Positions 46,089 through 57,784 of a DNA stretch of 64,000 nt are shown here, one piece after another. The position numbers and the translations under genes are program-made. Every line of letters begins with the position of its first letter. The stretch's first letter is position 1. The notes beneath the pieces were generated by a model. The model worked only from the letters and a program-made list of their open reading frames with translations, did not search any database and was not told the DNA's origin. Where the stretch lies: the NCBI RefSeq assembly GCF_010015445.1, contig NC_053123.1:5856148-5920147 (forward strand). The letters run 5' to 3'. This DNA comes from Perca fluviatilis (taxonomy: Eukaryota > Chordata > Actinopteri > Perciformes > Percidae).

Positions 46089-46521
46089 CCAGGACCTGTA
46101 CGCCACCAGGACTCTGAAGCGCGCTGGAAAGATTGTGGCTGATCCCTCCCACCCCGGCCACAAACTCATTGAGTCACTCCCCTCTGAGTAGGAGGCTGAG
46201 GTCCATCAGGACCAAAACCTCACACCACAAGAACAGTTTTTCCCATCCGCCACTAGCCTTATCAACAAGGCCCGGAACCCACCCTGACACTCTCCACACC
46301 CCACCACTGGCTCTACATGCCACTGTACTTACTCTGCTGTACTGCTCTTTTTAATACATACTGTGTATATACAGTATATTTATACTTATATTGTTTATAT
46401 AGTAATACTTCTTATATTTAGAGAATTTGTGACATGCACCTGCAACACCAAAACAAATTCCTTATATGTGTAAAAAAACGTACTTGGCAATAAAGCTTTT
46501 TCTGATTCTGATTCTGATTCT
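46087..46521 (+). mobile_element. LINE 3' end of the composite (Rex-like), (GATTCT)n tail
   Basis: It encodes LQDLYATRTLKRAGKIVADP, then a HPGHKL..SLPS-like part and KNSF, the same C-terminal motif set as the relic at 837-1090. A 3' UTR with TTGGCAATAAAG and a CTGATT/GATTCT tail follows. Together with 44145-44419 it is one LINE whose RT core was lost and replaced by other insertions. A related tail is at 62255-62366. Confidence 0.85.
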
Positions 46522-47640
46522 GACTTTTGTATCACTTGTTTCGACATGCTATGCTATGGCTATTTTCTACATACTATACTATGACTTTTCAACATGCTAT
46601 ACTTTGACTTTTTATCACTATCGACATACTATACTAAGACTTTTTTATCAGTTATTTCAACATACTATACTATCTCTATTTTCTACATGGTATACTATGA
46701 CATTTTATCACTTTTTTCGACATGCTATACTATGGCTATTTTTGACATACTATACTATGACTTTTTTATCACTTGTTTCGACATATTATACACTATGACT
46801 ATTTTCTACATACTATACTATGGCTTTTTTTTCATTGTTTTTGACATGTTATACTATGGCTATTTTTGACATACTATACTATGACTTTTTTGTCACTTGT
46901 ATCGACATGCTATACTATGACTTTTCGACATACTATACTATGACTTTTTTCAACATTGTATACTATGACTTTTTATCACTTTTATCAACATACTCAACTA
47001 TGGCTATTTTTGACATACTGTACTATAAATTTGTCACTTTTATCGACACGCTATACTATGATTTTTTATCACCTTTTTCGACATACTATACTATAGCTAT
47101 TTTCGACCTACTATATTATGAATGAATGAACGAATGAAAAAAAAAGAATGAATGAATGAAGAAATTTATTTCAGACCTTTCAACAATAAACCAAACAAAA
47201 TATCAAAGAAATGTACAAATAAGTTAAATGAGCAAAACATTCTATCTATCACTTTTATCAACACAATATACTATGGCTATTTTCGACATACTATACATAC
47301 ATACTTTTTAGAACTTTTTTCGTCACACTATACCATAACTTTTTCGACATACTATACTGTGACGTTTTAGAACTTTTTTGATGAACTATACTGTTATTTT
47401 TTCATCACTTTTATGACAGTCTTACCACTTTTTTCAACATACTGATGAACAACATACATACATACTTTTTTTTAATATATACTGACTCTTTTCAACATTC
47501 TATACTGTGACTATTTCAAAATAATATTCTATGACTTTTTTTATCCCTTTTGTCGACATACTCTACTATGACTTTTTTCCTTTTATGGATTTTTTATTAC
47601 CTTTTTTCAACATACTATTTCATGACTCTTTTCAATATAC
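46522..47640 (+). repeat. Satellite block 4 (right edge)
   Basis: The same unit, increasingly diverged toward 47640 (GACATACTCTACTATGAC, then CAATATACTTTAAGT), where it ends. This mirrors the diverged left edge of block 1. Confidence 0.94.
47118..47246 (-). mobile_element. LINE tail module D
   Basis: The same truncated LINE 3' end as modules A-C but more diverged. The tail is interrupted by an A-run, and the breakpoint reads CATTCTATCTATC rather than AATATTCTAACTAT. Confidence 0.7.
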
Positions 47641-49405
47641 TTTAAGTAAGTAGTGGAGGATAAATACTTTACCAGGTTAAAGCACCATCCTTCGATACGA
47701 TATGTCCGTATCTCGTTTCATTGCTGTACCAGAAACTGAAAGACAGTCATCCTACCTCTCATTATGGTCTTTGGTTTTTCAAATTGTTTTCGTTTTACGC
47801 CGTTCGATTGCATTGTCAAGGGAATAGACTGGTACGTTTATTGAGCTCAACTACCACTGTTGCAAACAAGGAGACATACTGGATCTGGTGTGGTTTCTGA
47901 CCATACCTAATAATATTTCTTTAGAGACGTCTATTTGGCTTCCACCATATTAAAATTGCTGTAATGTTTGAATTAGAGTATTGGCCCCACTCACAATTAC
48001 TTTGGTAGTTTGGTTGAGTGTTCTAAACTCTCATATTATGCATTAATTAAGGTGGAATGATACTAACCACTAATTAGGGACTCAGAGATGACGTATGATA
48101 AATGTTTGGTGTCTTGTGACAAATCTATTGCATCGCTTTTTAAGCTGAAGTAGAGCAGATGCACTGTGGAGAGTCCAAAATAGCTCCACCACACTGGAGG
48201 TTTTTCTGACTTAATAATGTCAACACCAGAGCCTTCACAAAACCAGATGGAGCCACTTTATTTGTTGGACTGATTGCGCCTACTCAAGTTTATCTCCAGC
48301 CGTTCACATAGCAGCGAAAGAAGAGATGTCTGGTCCAGTCAGTGTTGTAATTTATGAAGTGCTTTCAAAAGCAGGGTTGCCACAACGTTCTGTGTAACAA
48401 AGCACATAAATGCATGATAACAACATCAGACAACACTGCATAAATCTTAACATATGAGGCCACTTCTCTCTCTCTCTCTCTCTCTGAGTGGAAACACATG
48501 AAAGAATGATTATTAAGGTGCATAAAGCTCACATGTTTCACCAAGAATGACAGTTGGGATCATTTGAACCTGCAGTATGTATTGTTTTCTTTTTTTCATT
48601 TCCTTTTCAGAAGTTTAAAAAAAAACTTGTACTTTTCTTTTTGGAGTATTTATATTTTATGTGACTGTATACTTGTACTCCACTGCATTTATCTGACAGC
48701 TGTAGTTACTTTTTAAAATTAAGATTGCACATTAAAACACATATAAGCTTAATAAGTACAATAGAAAAAGCAGTGACTGCTTGCAGCCCCATTTTCCTGT
48801 TTCAGATGTCTATGAGTCTATGATTGTTTGCAGTTCCAGCAACGAGACATGTCCCATTTCCCCCCTTCCCATTAATCATCTCACGACCCTTCAGATTTAT
48901 CGTGTGACCCTTTGGAGGGGCAATAAACCTATGTTGGGAACCACGGGACTAAACTACCTAACTGTGTATAAAGGCACTTGGACAGCGCAGACCTCTGTCA
49001 AGGCATGCCCTATCTCACAATGTTAACTCAATGTCAATTTTACCAGACAGGAACTCATTTGAACTCATGAATGCAGCCCAAATGCCCTATCTTGCAATGT
49101 TAACGAAAGTGAGAAATAATTTGTGTCTGCTGCGTGATTCAGTTATTCTCCAAAATGGAATGGGTTCTTCCTTGGCCAATGCTACACCCTTCCCCCAATT
49201 TTCATGAAACTCGGGCCAGGAGTTTTACCCTAATCCTGCTGACAGACAGACAAACAAACCGACAAGCCGATAAGTTAACTAGCTCTACCTGGACTAGCAA
49301 CGGTACAAAAGTTAAATGCTACGTATGCACTGATGCATTAGTTTTAACAATCTTATAATACTGATACTCTGCCACTTTTGAATTCATGACTTTTACTTGT
49401 AATTA
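47641..49405. other. No recognised feature
   Basis: No genes or named repeats apart from the CT run at 48463. An 81-codon frame (48781-49026) has no domain. Confidence 0.45.
48463..48486. repeat. (CT)n microsatellite
   Basis: About 11 CT units. Confidence 0.93.
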
Positions 49406-50040
49406 CGGTGGCCCAGAAGTGCAAACCACCACGTCGTGTTGTGGGTTTTGCTGTCGTGGGATTTGCTGTTGTGTTGTGGGTTTTGCTGTTGCGTTTTGGG
49501 ATTTGCTGTCATGGGATTTGCTGTCGTGTTGTGGGTTTTGCTGTTGCGTTTTGGGATTTGCTGTCATGGGATTTGCTGTCGTGGGATTTGCTGTTGTGGG
49601 TTTTGCTGTTGTGTTGTGGGTTTTGCTGTTGCGTTTTGGGATTTGCTGTCATGGGATTTGCTGTCGTGTTGTGGGTTTTGCTGTCGTGGGATTTGCTGTT
49701 GTGGGTTTTGCTGGCATGTTGTGGGATTTGCTGTTGTGGGTTTTGCTGGCATGTTGTGGGATTTGCTGTCGTGGGTTTTGCTGGCATGTTGTGGGATTTG
49801 CTGTCGTGGGTTTTGCTGGCATGTTGTGGGATTTACTGTTGTGGGTTTTGCTGGCATGTTGTGGGATTTGCTGTTGTAGGTTTTGCTGGCATGTTGTGGG
49901 ATTTGCTGTTGTAGGTTTTGCTGGCATGTTGTGGGATTTGCTGTTGTAGGTTTTGCTGGCATGTTGTGGGATTTACTGTTGTGGGTTTTGCTGGCATGTT
50001 GTGGGATTTGCTGTTTTGGTTTGCACTTCAGTGCCAACGT
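49406..50040. repeat. 35-bp minisatellite framed by inverted repeats
   Basis: The array (about 49432-50015) is built from GGGATTTGCTGTTGTGG and GTTTTGCTGGCATGTTGT, a 35-bp unit in its right part and more mixed units with GTTTTGGGATTTGCTGTC in the left part. It is bounded by GAAGTGCAAACCA (left, about 49414) and its exact reverse complement TGGTTTGCACTTC (right). Outer bases GGTGGCCCA/CAGTGCCAAC also pair in part. This layout suggests a small transposon whose interior expanded. The long open frames over it (up to 187 codons, both strands) are repeat artefacts. Confidence 0.92.
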
Positions 50041-50090
50041 ATGTAATGGAGTATTTTTACACTGTGTTATTAGTACTTTTACTTATTCCG

Positions 50091-50290
50091 TAGTCTCATA
50101 TTGCCAGATCTATCTCCACAGCACTGGAAAAAAGAAAGCCTGGCTGCTCGAGTTAACATTCTGATATAGGGGGAAAAAACTTTCTTGCTTGTCTAGATTA
50201 TTTTTTAAACCAATCACAATCGTCATGGACGGTGCTAAGCTCCGGATGCTGAAATAGGCAGCCAATGCCTACATCCGGTGAGTCAGACTA
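50091..50290 (+). mobile_element. TAGTCT-ended DNA element, copy 3 (200 bp)
   Basis: It starts TAGTCTCATATTGCCAGATC and ends GTCAGACTA. The head retains CCACAGCACTGG and a partly degraded partner GCCTGGC. TTTAAACCAATCACAATCGT is shared with copies 1, 2 and 4. The flanking 9-mers do not match. Confidence 0.72.
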
Positions 50291-51960
50291 CATGTTGACA
50301 GATCTGAGACATGTGGCCCACAGGGAGTAATTTACATACTTTATCCTGTTTTTTGGGGGGGAAATTCTCAAGTCAACCTTAAAGCTAATGAGTGCAATAC
50401 CATGCATTGCTAAGAGCAGAGTGGGACTCCCTTTCAGCTCATGAAAGAAATGCTGAGTGGGGTCAATGTGGGGTGGTCAGGAGAAGGCTTGACTGTTGCA
50501 TACACATACTACACAACTGCTACAGGAGCACAAAGATTTAAGATTTTTTAATATGATTGTTAATACATTTTAATGTTTTATATTTGTTTTTGGAAAGTTG
50601 AAGAAAAGATTGAGCAGTTTCAATAAAACCACAAACACATACAACAAAGCTTTGTATTTGACATCACTCCAAACCAACACAAACATTTCCAATTGACAAT
50701 TGGAAATAGGCTGAAAAACAGTTTATGGAAAAAATTACTTCTAAGTTAATGGGTCTCTGCAGTCTGTAACCTAAAGACAATCATTACAAACAGATACTCT
50801 GCTATGTACAACATGAGCTTTTGCAGTAAGTCTGGTCTCCACAACCTTGTTTAGCACTCTTTCTTACTTTGGAAGGTAGACTGTGAAGCCTGCTGCCATT
50901 TATCTGATACAGAGCAATGGCTAAACAGGCTGAATTTTCAATTAGTTTTTTATTTTATTCTAGTTTAGCTTAGTTACTTTTCAGAGTGTGTTGGCTAGTT
51001 TTAGTTTAGTTTTACTTTTTATATATTTAGTTTTCATAATTTTTTGTTTTTTTAGTTGGGGCCAGGTATACTGTCTCAGCCGTATGTAGCCATATATACA
51101 TGCAAACTACATGAATGGAGAATGTTGAATCATTGTACTACTTTAGTGTCCGATTTGAAGCAATTATGGCACAGCCCCATCTCCTGAAATGTCAAGTCCG
51201 ATGTTACTGTGGTTCAGTGTCACGAGAGTTGAAACAAATTCATGCTGCCTTATAGCTAAAAAACTGCAACTGGGATACATTTGCATTCACTATTTTAGTA
51301 GTTTTTAAATCAGGTAATATCGTTTTAGTTTTCAATTTAGTTTTTATTTATTTTCAGTCTCATATTTTACATGGCCCAAGAGGCCTGTTTTGACAGTCAC
51401 CACAGCGTAATTGAGAAAACAGTTGAGTAATATATGAACGGAATATCATTGGTGTGTGAAATACTGCTGAATTTAACCAGGACACGCACTGTCCACACTT
51501 TAGAATAAAGTGGGGTTGGCCATTCATTTACTCCCCTACTGTAGACTTGGTGTGGGTGTAACGGATGTGGACAGGCTATGGAAGGAGACAACTACAACTG
51601 ACAGTTGTCCAGAATTTATTTACTCTTGCAGAAGACAATATTCCATTAATTGGGTTCTGGTCTATTGTTCTGCACCTCCGCTCCTCAGCAATACAAAACC
51701 ATATTGTCAGAGTGATCTCATTTTCTACGATACATGCATAAAACTGACATAACAGTATAGTATCTTACTAGCAATGTGGACATTACTAGCCAATGGCATT
51801 TAAAATAGACAAGGAAAAAATAACCGGAATTATATCAACAAATGTGAGAAACATGAGAAACAACGTTTTAAATTTTCTTACAGTTTCATGGGCATTAAAG
51901 AGTGCGGGTGTGTGCTTGTATGAGTCAGAGATGGAACGGTACTGGCCCACTGGGATATCT
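50291..51960. other. No recognised feature
   Basis: AT-rich sequence without a defensible gene. An 80-codon frame at 51510-51752 has no domain. Confidence 0.42.
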
Positions 51961-51974
51961 CCCTGAACCTTCCG

Positions 51975-52260
51975 ACAAATGAATGAATGGTTTATTTTCA
52001 TGTCTGGCTGCTTACAATTACCATTATAGGACTATTCAGACACATTTTAAATAATGACTTTCCTGTTGTTGACACAAAACAAAATACGTACATAAAGGGT
52101 ACAAATATAAAGTATACAATTCAACCCAAAAAACCTGATAAGTACCAGTTGGGTACCCTATCCAAATAAGTACTACGGGCAGAAAAACTAAAGAGAAAGA
52201 GCAAGAGCGAGAAGGAAAGAGAGACAGAGAGAGACAGAGAGAGAGAGAGAGAGACTGGAC
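51975..52260 (-). repeat. Possible LINE/SINE tail plus GA-rich tract
   Basis: On the minus strand CATGAAAATAAACC followed by ATTCATTCATT looks like a polyadenylation signal and tetranucleotide tail. The body upstream of it is not recognised. The GA-rich microsatellite at 52215-52254 lies within the same stretch. Confidence 0.4.
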
Positions 52261-53105
52261 CTTCATACAATAGGCAAAATGATGCTCCGCAAGATCCCCT
52301 CTATGAGCCCGCTACTGTGCATAAGTTGTATGTTTTCTTCTATTCCAGGCTTTATGAATATAATTAGATATTGCAAATATGTGGTTGTAAAGCCATTTAA
52401 TTCTAGCGCTATCCTGTAACATTCCTACCTGAGTTGGTATTTTATCAAAGAGTACTTCTCATAAATCATTGTAGAATGGACAGTACGGTAAAAAAAAATC
52501 AATCCGCCCCGGAGCCTGCCACATAAACCTAAACTGTTATCTTTCCACATGTCCTCACCATAACTATAAAGGAAGGCCCACAAGCCTAACAAAAGTAAGT
52601 CAGTCAGAACCAGTAGGCTTTTTTTCCACGTTAAAACCGTATTGAGTTTAACCTCTGCAAGCAGCAATCCCCTTTTATCATTTTTTTTTTTTTGGTCAGA
52701 TGTTTAATAAATTTAAGCAAAGCGATATTGCACAGGGGAAAAAAAAAATGATTGGAGCAGTAGATGTCATCTCAAAAGTCAGTAATTAGAAGTATAACCA
52801 CGGACCAATAGTCATATGAATCTCAAATCGCGTGTCATATTTTGGCAGTCTTGAAACCCAGCAACTTCATCATGCCTTAATTATTGCGTGAGGAAGAGCG
52901 TGTTCAACTCGAAGAGGAATGCTGAACTCACTGCAGCAGTCAATTGTGCTTTGAATAACATCCTTCAGACACATAGACACACATGGATACTCTGCCTGAA
53001 CAAACACTCTGCTTGGATCTGCTTACACAGATTTAATTCATTGCCAATCCCATCAGACTCACACAATATACAGTATCTCTTTCTCTCTCTTTTGCTTTCT
53101 GTCAT
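52261..53105. other. No recognised feature
   Basis: No gene seen. T- and A-runs occur at about 52681 and 52740. The 80-codon minus frame at 52425-52667 has no domain. Confidence 0.4.
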
Positions 53106-53481
53106 CACTGATAGTGTGTCTTAATTAGTACACTTACATGTAGTACACTGTGGACACTATGTACTCACTTTGGTGTATTGCGTAAATTTCGACAGGGTAG
53201 TGTTGTCTCAAATCGCACACGGCCATCATGCACTGACCGGAAATGACTCTTCTTCTTCCTGTTTAATGGTACGTTGCAGCTGGGCGGAGCGTTACTCCCA
53301 ACTACTGTCGTCCGCCCAGCTTGTTTTCTCACTAACTGACGGCAGTAAAGTGGTACTTATCGGGAAAAAAAAAACATGTACAGTCAGTGTTTCGCTGTTT
53401 CAGTGATAACCCCTGCAGCTTCCTCGCCCGCCACATTCACAAGTTTGGAAATATGTTCGTGCTCCGGTGCGAGTAGTGTCC

Positions 53482-53489
53482 AGCGTTAC
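53482..53489. repeat. 8-bp target-site duplication (left)
   Basis: AGCGTTAC, repeated exactly at 54153-54160. Confidence 0.9.
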
Positions 53490-54152
53490 CAAGACGGTAA
53501 GCCTCCATTCAGAACTCGAACCTCCTGTTTTGATGCTACCAAACGATCACCTCCCGTTAGCATCCCATTGACTCCCATTCATTTTGACGTCACATTGACA
53601 GCGAATAACTTTACATCTGAAGCGTTTAAAGACTCTATTTGTCTATTGTTTATTTCTTAAGAAACACGACAATGTATAAAAGGCTCCACTACCTTGTACC
53701 TCATGTGATGGCTTGGTAGCAGACGTTTTTGTAAAAATAGGCTAACGATTGTGTCATAACCACGCAATTTACTGTCGCATAGTAGAGGAATTACCGTATA
53801 GTACAGGAGAAGCTCGCAGGCAGTTTCGACTTACATTAGCTGTTGAAGTTTAATTACTAATGTTAACTAGCATGTTAGTTAGCAATAATTAGCCTGTGCC
53901 CATGTTATCTCCTTACATATACCTACGCTGTCCGTCTCTGTAAGATTGGGAATGATTGAGATTTCTCTTGGAACAGCTACCAGAAGACTTCACACTTTCA
54001 GACAGGTTGCTCACGTCACATCTACGTCATCTCTCTCAGTTGGAGGCTGTGCAGTAACGCTCAGCCATCACCGGAAAAGTGCTTCTAATATCCTTCACTG
54101 ATCTCCGTCCAGAGACACGGGGTCTGTTGGTCCGGTTTATATACTGTCTATG
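53490..54152. mobile_element. hAT-like non-autonomous element, copy 2 (inverted)
   Basis: A 663-bp element starting CAAGACGGTAAGCCTCCATT and ending TATATACTGTCTATG, with perfect 8-bp duplications AGCGTTAC on both sides. It is the reverse complement of the family at 7338-7962: CAGAACTCGAACCTCC, CCTTGTACCTCATGTGATGG-like and GGGAATGATTGAGATTTCTC blocks match in order. No transposase. Confidence 0.87.
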
Positions 54153-54300
54153 AGCGTTACACACTCAACATTTTGACTACTTTGAGTGCACCATCCGGGT
54201 ACTCTGCAGTTGGCCACACTTGGTCAGTGTGAACGCACTATGTACTCAAAATAGCAAGTGTAATTACAGAAGTGCGCAGCGCAATTTATGACACAGCATG

Positions 54301-55735
54301 ACTTTCTGCTGTCACTTTTACGGTGACATATTGCTGCGTTAAGAAATGTTTCACACCCTTGTTTTGATTCCTAAAGCCAAGATAAGGCTCACTGTTCCCT
54401 CCTGCACATATGAAGTGTTTATTTCATTTGTTGAAAATATTTCACTGTGGCCAAGTGAATAAAGAAATGCAAAACTTCATCCTTCTTCTTTACAAAAACA
54501 ACAAACCACTTCCAGGTACAAGGTTCCAGCGAAAAAAAAAAGGAGACCTTCTACAGACCTTTTCTTTTTTTTAAACAGTGTGGCTCTGCACTGCCAGAGG
54601 CTTCCTTGTAAGCTGGTTTTGAAAATGAATGCCTTTATGTTTTGGTTTGGACCCACTGAATAATTTACTATGTAATTACATACTCTGCAAAAGCCTCTGT
54701 GTCCACTCGGGCCCATTTGGGATTCTCCGTAGCATTGCAGTCACAACCAGAGCCTTGACCAAATCAAAACTCAAACCCACTCTCTAATCAAAAAACTGGA
54801 AAACTCACATCCAGAGGCAAAGTTTTATGTCTGCAGTTTGCAGTTTACACCAACAATCGGGGTGTAATTTCTGATATGCAGCTTTGTCAAACTTTTTTTG
54901 TTCAGTTGAGACGCTGCAGTCTGCACACTGCTTTTACAAAACATGTCCCGTCATCCCAGTTGTAAGGCTTCACTGAGAAAAATGACAGCAAGCTGCAGCA
55001 AAGTTATCACTGTGGCTGATGGGAAGCACTCTGTAATTTAGGACAGGAAAAAACTGCTGTCAACAATATGGTAGTCTGAGAGCAGTCTGAGAGCCCTCAG
55101 TCAACTGAGATTCTTCAAGTCTAGCAGTCGTTTTTGTTTTTTTAGTCAATCAATGTGCAATGTACTTCAGGGGACATTTCGGTCTCCAGAAGTAGCTGCA
55201 GAGTGAGCGCTTGCTTTCACGCTGCTCTCCGGACTCGATTCAGGCGGCTGTCCGGAGGAAGAGAGGCCTTTCCCGTTCAGGTTCTGAGATGACGTTATCA
55301 GCTGTTGTTACCTCGACATTGGCTTCGGAACATGTACTTTTTTTGCCATCAAAAGGGTACACATAGTTACATTGAGGTCCAATAATTAGCCCTAGGGGGT
55401 ACATTAATGTTTTATGACAGTGTAGTTCACAGCCTGTTTCAATTATACCATCACTGATGCACATGTATTTTAAATTACAAACATACCAGTTGTATTGCTG
55501 TTGATTTTTTTCTTCTTCAATATAACAGGCTGTTGGATGATCTGTGTTTCACTCACTCAATCACTTGACCCTTTGAAATATGAGTCTGTGGTCGATTTGT
55601 CAGTAAACTGTGTAAACCTGGGGCGAACTGACCACGTTACCCATTGTAAAAATAAAAACGAGTGCTTGTTTGGCAAATCCCTCAGAATCCTGGCCTGCAG
55701 CTCCCAGGTCTAACCCCTCCACCTACAAGCCAAGG
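54301..55735. other. No recognised feature
   Basis: No named repeat or gene. A few A- and T-runs. A 72-codon plus frame (55495-55713) has no domain. Confidence 0.42.
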
Positions 55736-55737
55736 AT

Positions 55738-55990
55738 TCAATTCAATTCAATTCAATTTTATTTATAGTATCAAATCATAACAAAAGTTATCTCGAGACA
55801 CTTTACAGATAGAGTAGGTCTAGACCACACTCTATAATTTCCAAAACCCCAACAATTACAGTAATTCCATCAAGAGCAAGCATTAGCAGTGGCTATCGCG
55901 ACAGTGGCGAGGAAAAACTCCCTTTTAGGAAGAAACCTCAGCAGACCCAGACTCTTGGTAGGCGGTGTCTGACGGGGCCGGTTGGGGGTG
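55738..55990 (-). mobile_element. LINE 3' end with (GAATT)n tail
   Basis: The plus strand starts with AATTC repeats and TTTTATTTATAGTATC, then ATCTCGAGACACTTTACAGA, GTAGGTCTAGACCACACTCT, GTGGCGAGGAAAAACTCCC and GGTAGGCGGTGTCTGACGG. This string is one of the most frequent repeats in fish genomes and is the reverse complement of a non-LTR retrotransposon 3' end. It is 5' truncated. Clade not assigned. Confidence 0.75.
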
Positions 55991-56256
55991 TGAAGGATAG
56001 TGATAGTTACATTTTTAACCAAACTGTTTTTCACAGCGATGTACTGATTCTACTTTGACCGACTGTGTAACGCTTGCCATGGTTGTGCTCACAGAGTTTA
56101 AGGGATACAAGACATTACAGTTATATATTCACCTCAATTGTGGCCTGCAGATAGGTGGTTTAGATTAGAGTTTAGATTCTCTGCCCGAGCAGGAGCCCGA
56201 ACTTGACCGGCCGGGCCCTTGATCAAGCATTTGTGTTTTTTTTAATCATCACTTTA

Positions 56257-56595
56257 TTAGCCTATTTGGGTGGGTAGAAAGCTACGCCTCTCCCCCATCT
56301 GTAGCACTGTATTCGATAATTGCGCAACCAGGCCAGATTGTTTCAGATATCTCACGAGTCCTTTAGCAGCAGATATGGTCTCTCCTATATCCGGCGCGTT
56401 GTCGGCCAGTGCGTCAGCATGCAGACCATGGCGAAGGACAGTATTAATTAGGTGATCGAGACAAGATGGTCTCCTAAATGGTTCCAGGGCTTTGACTATG
56501 TTGCTACCTTGATCTGTTACCCACACTGTTCGGCTGAGGGAGCCAGGGTTGAGGTCGTTTCTTCATTCGGATCCATTTGCGATCCATTCCATTCT
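56257..56595 (-). pseudogene. hAT transposase fragment
   Basis: The minus-strand frame reads NDLNPGSLSRTVWVTDQGSN, then IVKALEPF, a CLDHLINTVL block and AAKGLVRYLKQSGL. TD.GSN with its aspartate, followed by a C-x-x-H-L-x-N motif about 20 residues on, is diagnostic of hAT transposases (established). The frame is open for about 110 codons, but neither the BED finger nor the C-terminal dimerisation region is visible. A second minus frame at 56662-56928 may be a diverged upstream part, unproven. Confidence 0.78.
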
Positions 56596-56929
56596 GAATA
56601 AACCAACAACGCAGTTTAGTCTACATGCTTCGTCCTTGTTGCATTATTCATTAAGAAAATTCTAAACCGATTTCTGTAGTTCAAACAACTCGGAATTGTA
56701 GTTGAGAACGTCAGTTATAACGGCCCACGTATTAACAAATGCTTGATTTTTTGGGCCCGATCTAAGCTTTAGTTTAGATACAACTGGCCAGCTGTAACCT
56801 CTTGAACCCCACTGATCTGCTGGTGGATCAATCATTATAAACACATGCTCTGTAGCTTTTGAGTACAGCCTCTTTAAATATTTCAGTGTAAAATATAGCT
56901 TCAATGAATAGCTGGAACAAGCTGACACA

Positions 56930-57600
56930 CAATATATATTATACTCAGTCAGTGCCGATTAACATGATTTAAAACATCTTAAATCCATTTAAGGGAACAT
57001 AAAAGGGGAAAAGTGGATAAAAAGGGTCAAGTTATACACCCGTGTGAGTACTCATGTGATTGCCCCATTGGCTCTCTATTGATGTCATTGTATCCTCATA
57101 TCTCATCATTTAAACTGGCCAAGTAAAATGTTAAAGTAATGCCTACGAATGATGTCAAAAACTACAAAAATGACACCCAGTCAGTAAAACAGATGGCTGC
57201 TCCCTTAGCAAAACAGGAAAATGACTCCAATATGTTTGTAGTCTGCACACAGGTGACAATTCATGTTTGTGCCGGTGGGTGCTCAAAACAGCTGAATGCC
57301 CTGCCCCCACGCCCAAGATAAACCTTCTGCAATAACCATAGGCTACCTGACTTGTAAGTGACAAAGTAAGCATACAAATGCACCCAGTAAAATATAGTCA
57401 ATTGATCATCAACACACACTAAATATAAAAAATTGTATTTGTTTTTTATTTATGTCGTTACTTTCTTATTAGAAAAGTGTTACACCAGGAACGCACTGCC
57501 GGGGAGGCGCTGTGAAGTGTACATTCGTGCCCAATCACGCGCCTGGCTGTTCATACCAGCCGCACATTTCTCCACGCCCACTTTACAGAACGTCTGTAGA
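56930..57600. other. No recognised feature
   Basis: AT-rich sequence becoming richer in CpG after about 57490. No gene identified. Confidence 0.4.
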
Positions 57601-57610
57601 GCGTTTGGTT

Positions 57611-57642
57611 TTGTGTGTGTGTGTGTGTGTGTGTCTGTCTGT
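57611..57642. repeat. (GT)n microsatellite
   Basis: About 11 GT units followed by CTGTCTGTC. Confidence 0.92.
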
Positions 57643-57784
57643 CCGTGCGTCAGTCTCTTTCCCTTCGACTGATCGCGTGTCTCGCTGTAGACAGCCCAAA
57701 TCACAATAAACTTGGGTGTTTCAATTTGAATTTTTATTTCATTTTAGAAAGTTCCTGTATGTGATTACCTACCTGGCTTGACAT

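Larger units (their letters stand above)
53108..54300. mobile_element. Candidate DNA element, host of the hAT-like insertion
   Basis: The left part (GTGTGTCTTAATTAGTACAC, ACTATGTACTCACTTTGG) and the right part (GAACGCACTATGTACTC, then GTAATTACAGAAGTGCGC and ATGACACAGC) are partly inverted relatives of each other. They resemble the ends of the element at 58057-58636. The interior is split by 53490-54152. Ends are approximate. Confidence 0.45.

Noticed and set aside
30893..47125. Many plus-strand open frames rich in Tyr, Phe, Thr and Met across the satellite
   Set aside because: They are translations of the 26/37-bp unit. The periods are not multiples of three, the frames change constantly, and no start or splice context supports them.
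29790..47640. CRISPR-like or centromeric array
   Set aside because: There are no constant repeat/unique spacer pairs and the context is eukaryotic. Unit length (26/37 bp) and heavy degeneracy are also unlike typical fish centromere satellites of about 150-200 bp, and no CENP-B-type box was seen.
49386..50037. Cys/Gly/Val-rich and Gln/Lys/Pro-rich open frames of up to 187 codons
   Set aside because: Produced by the 35-bp minisatellite; several frames on both strands are open over the same bases.
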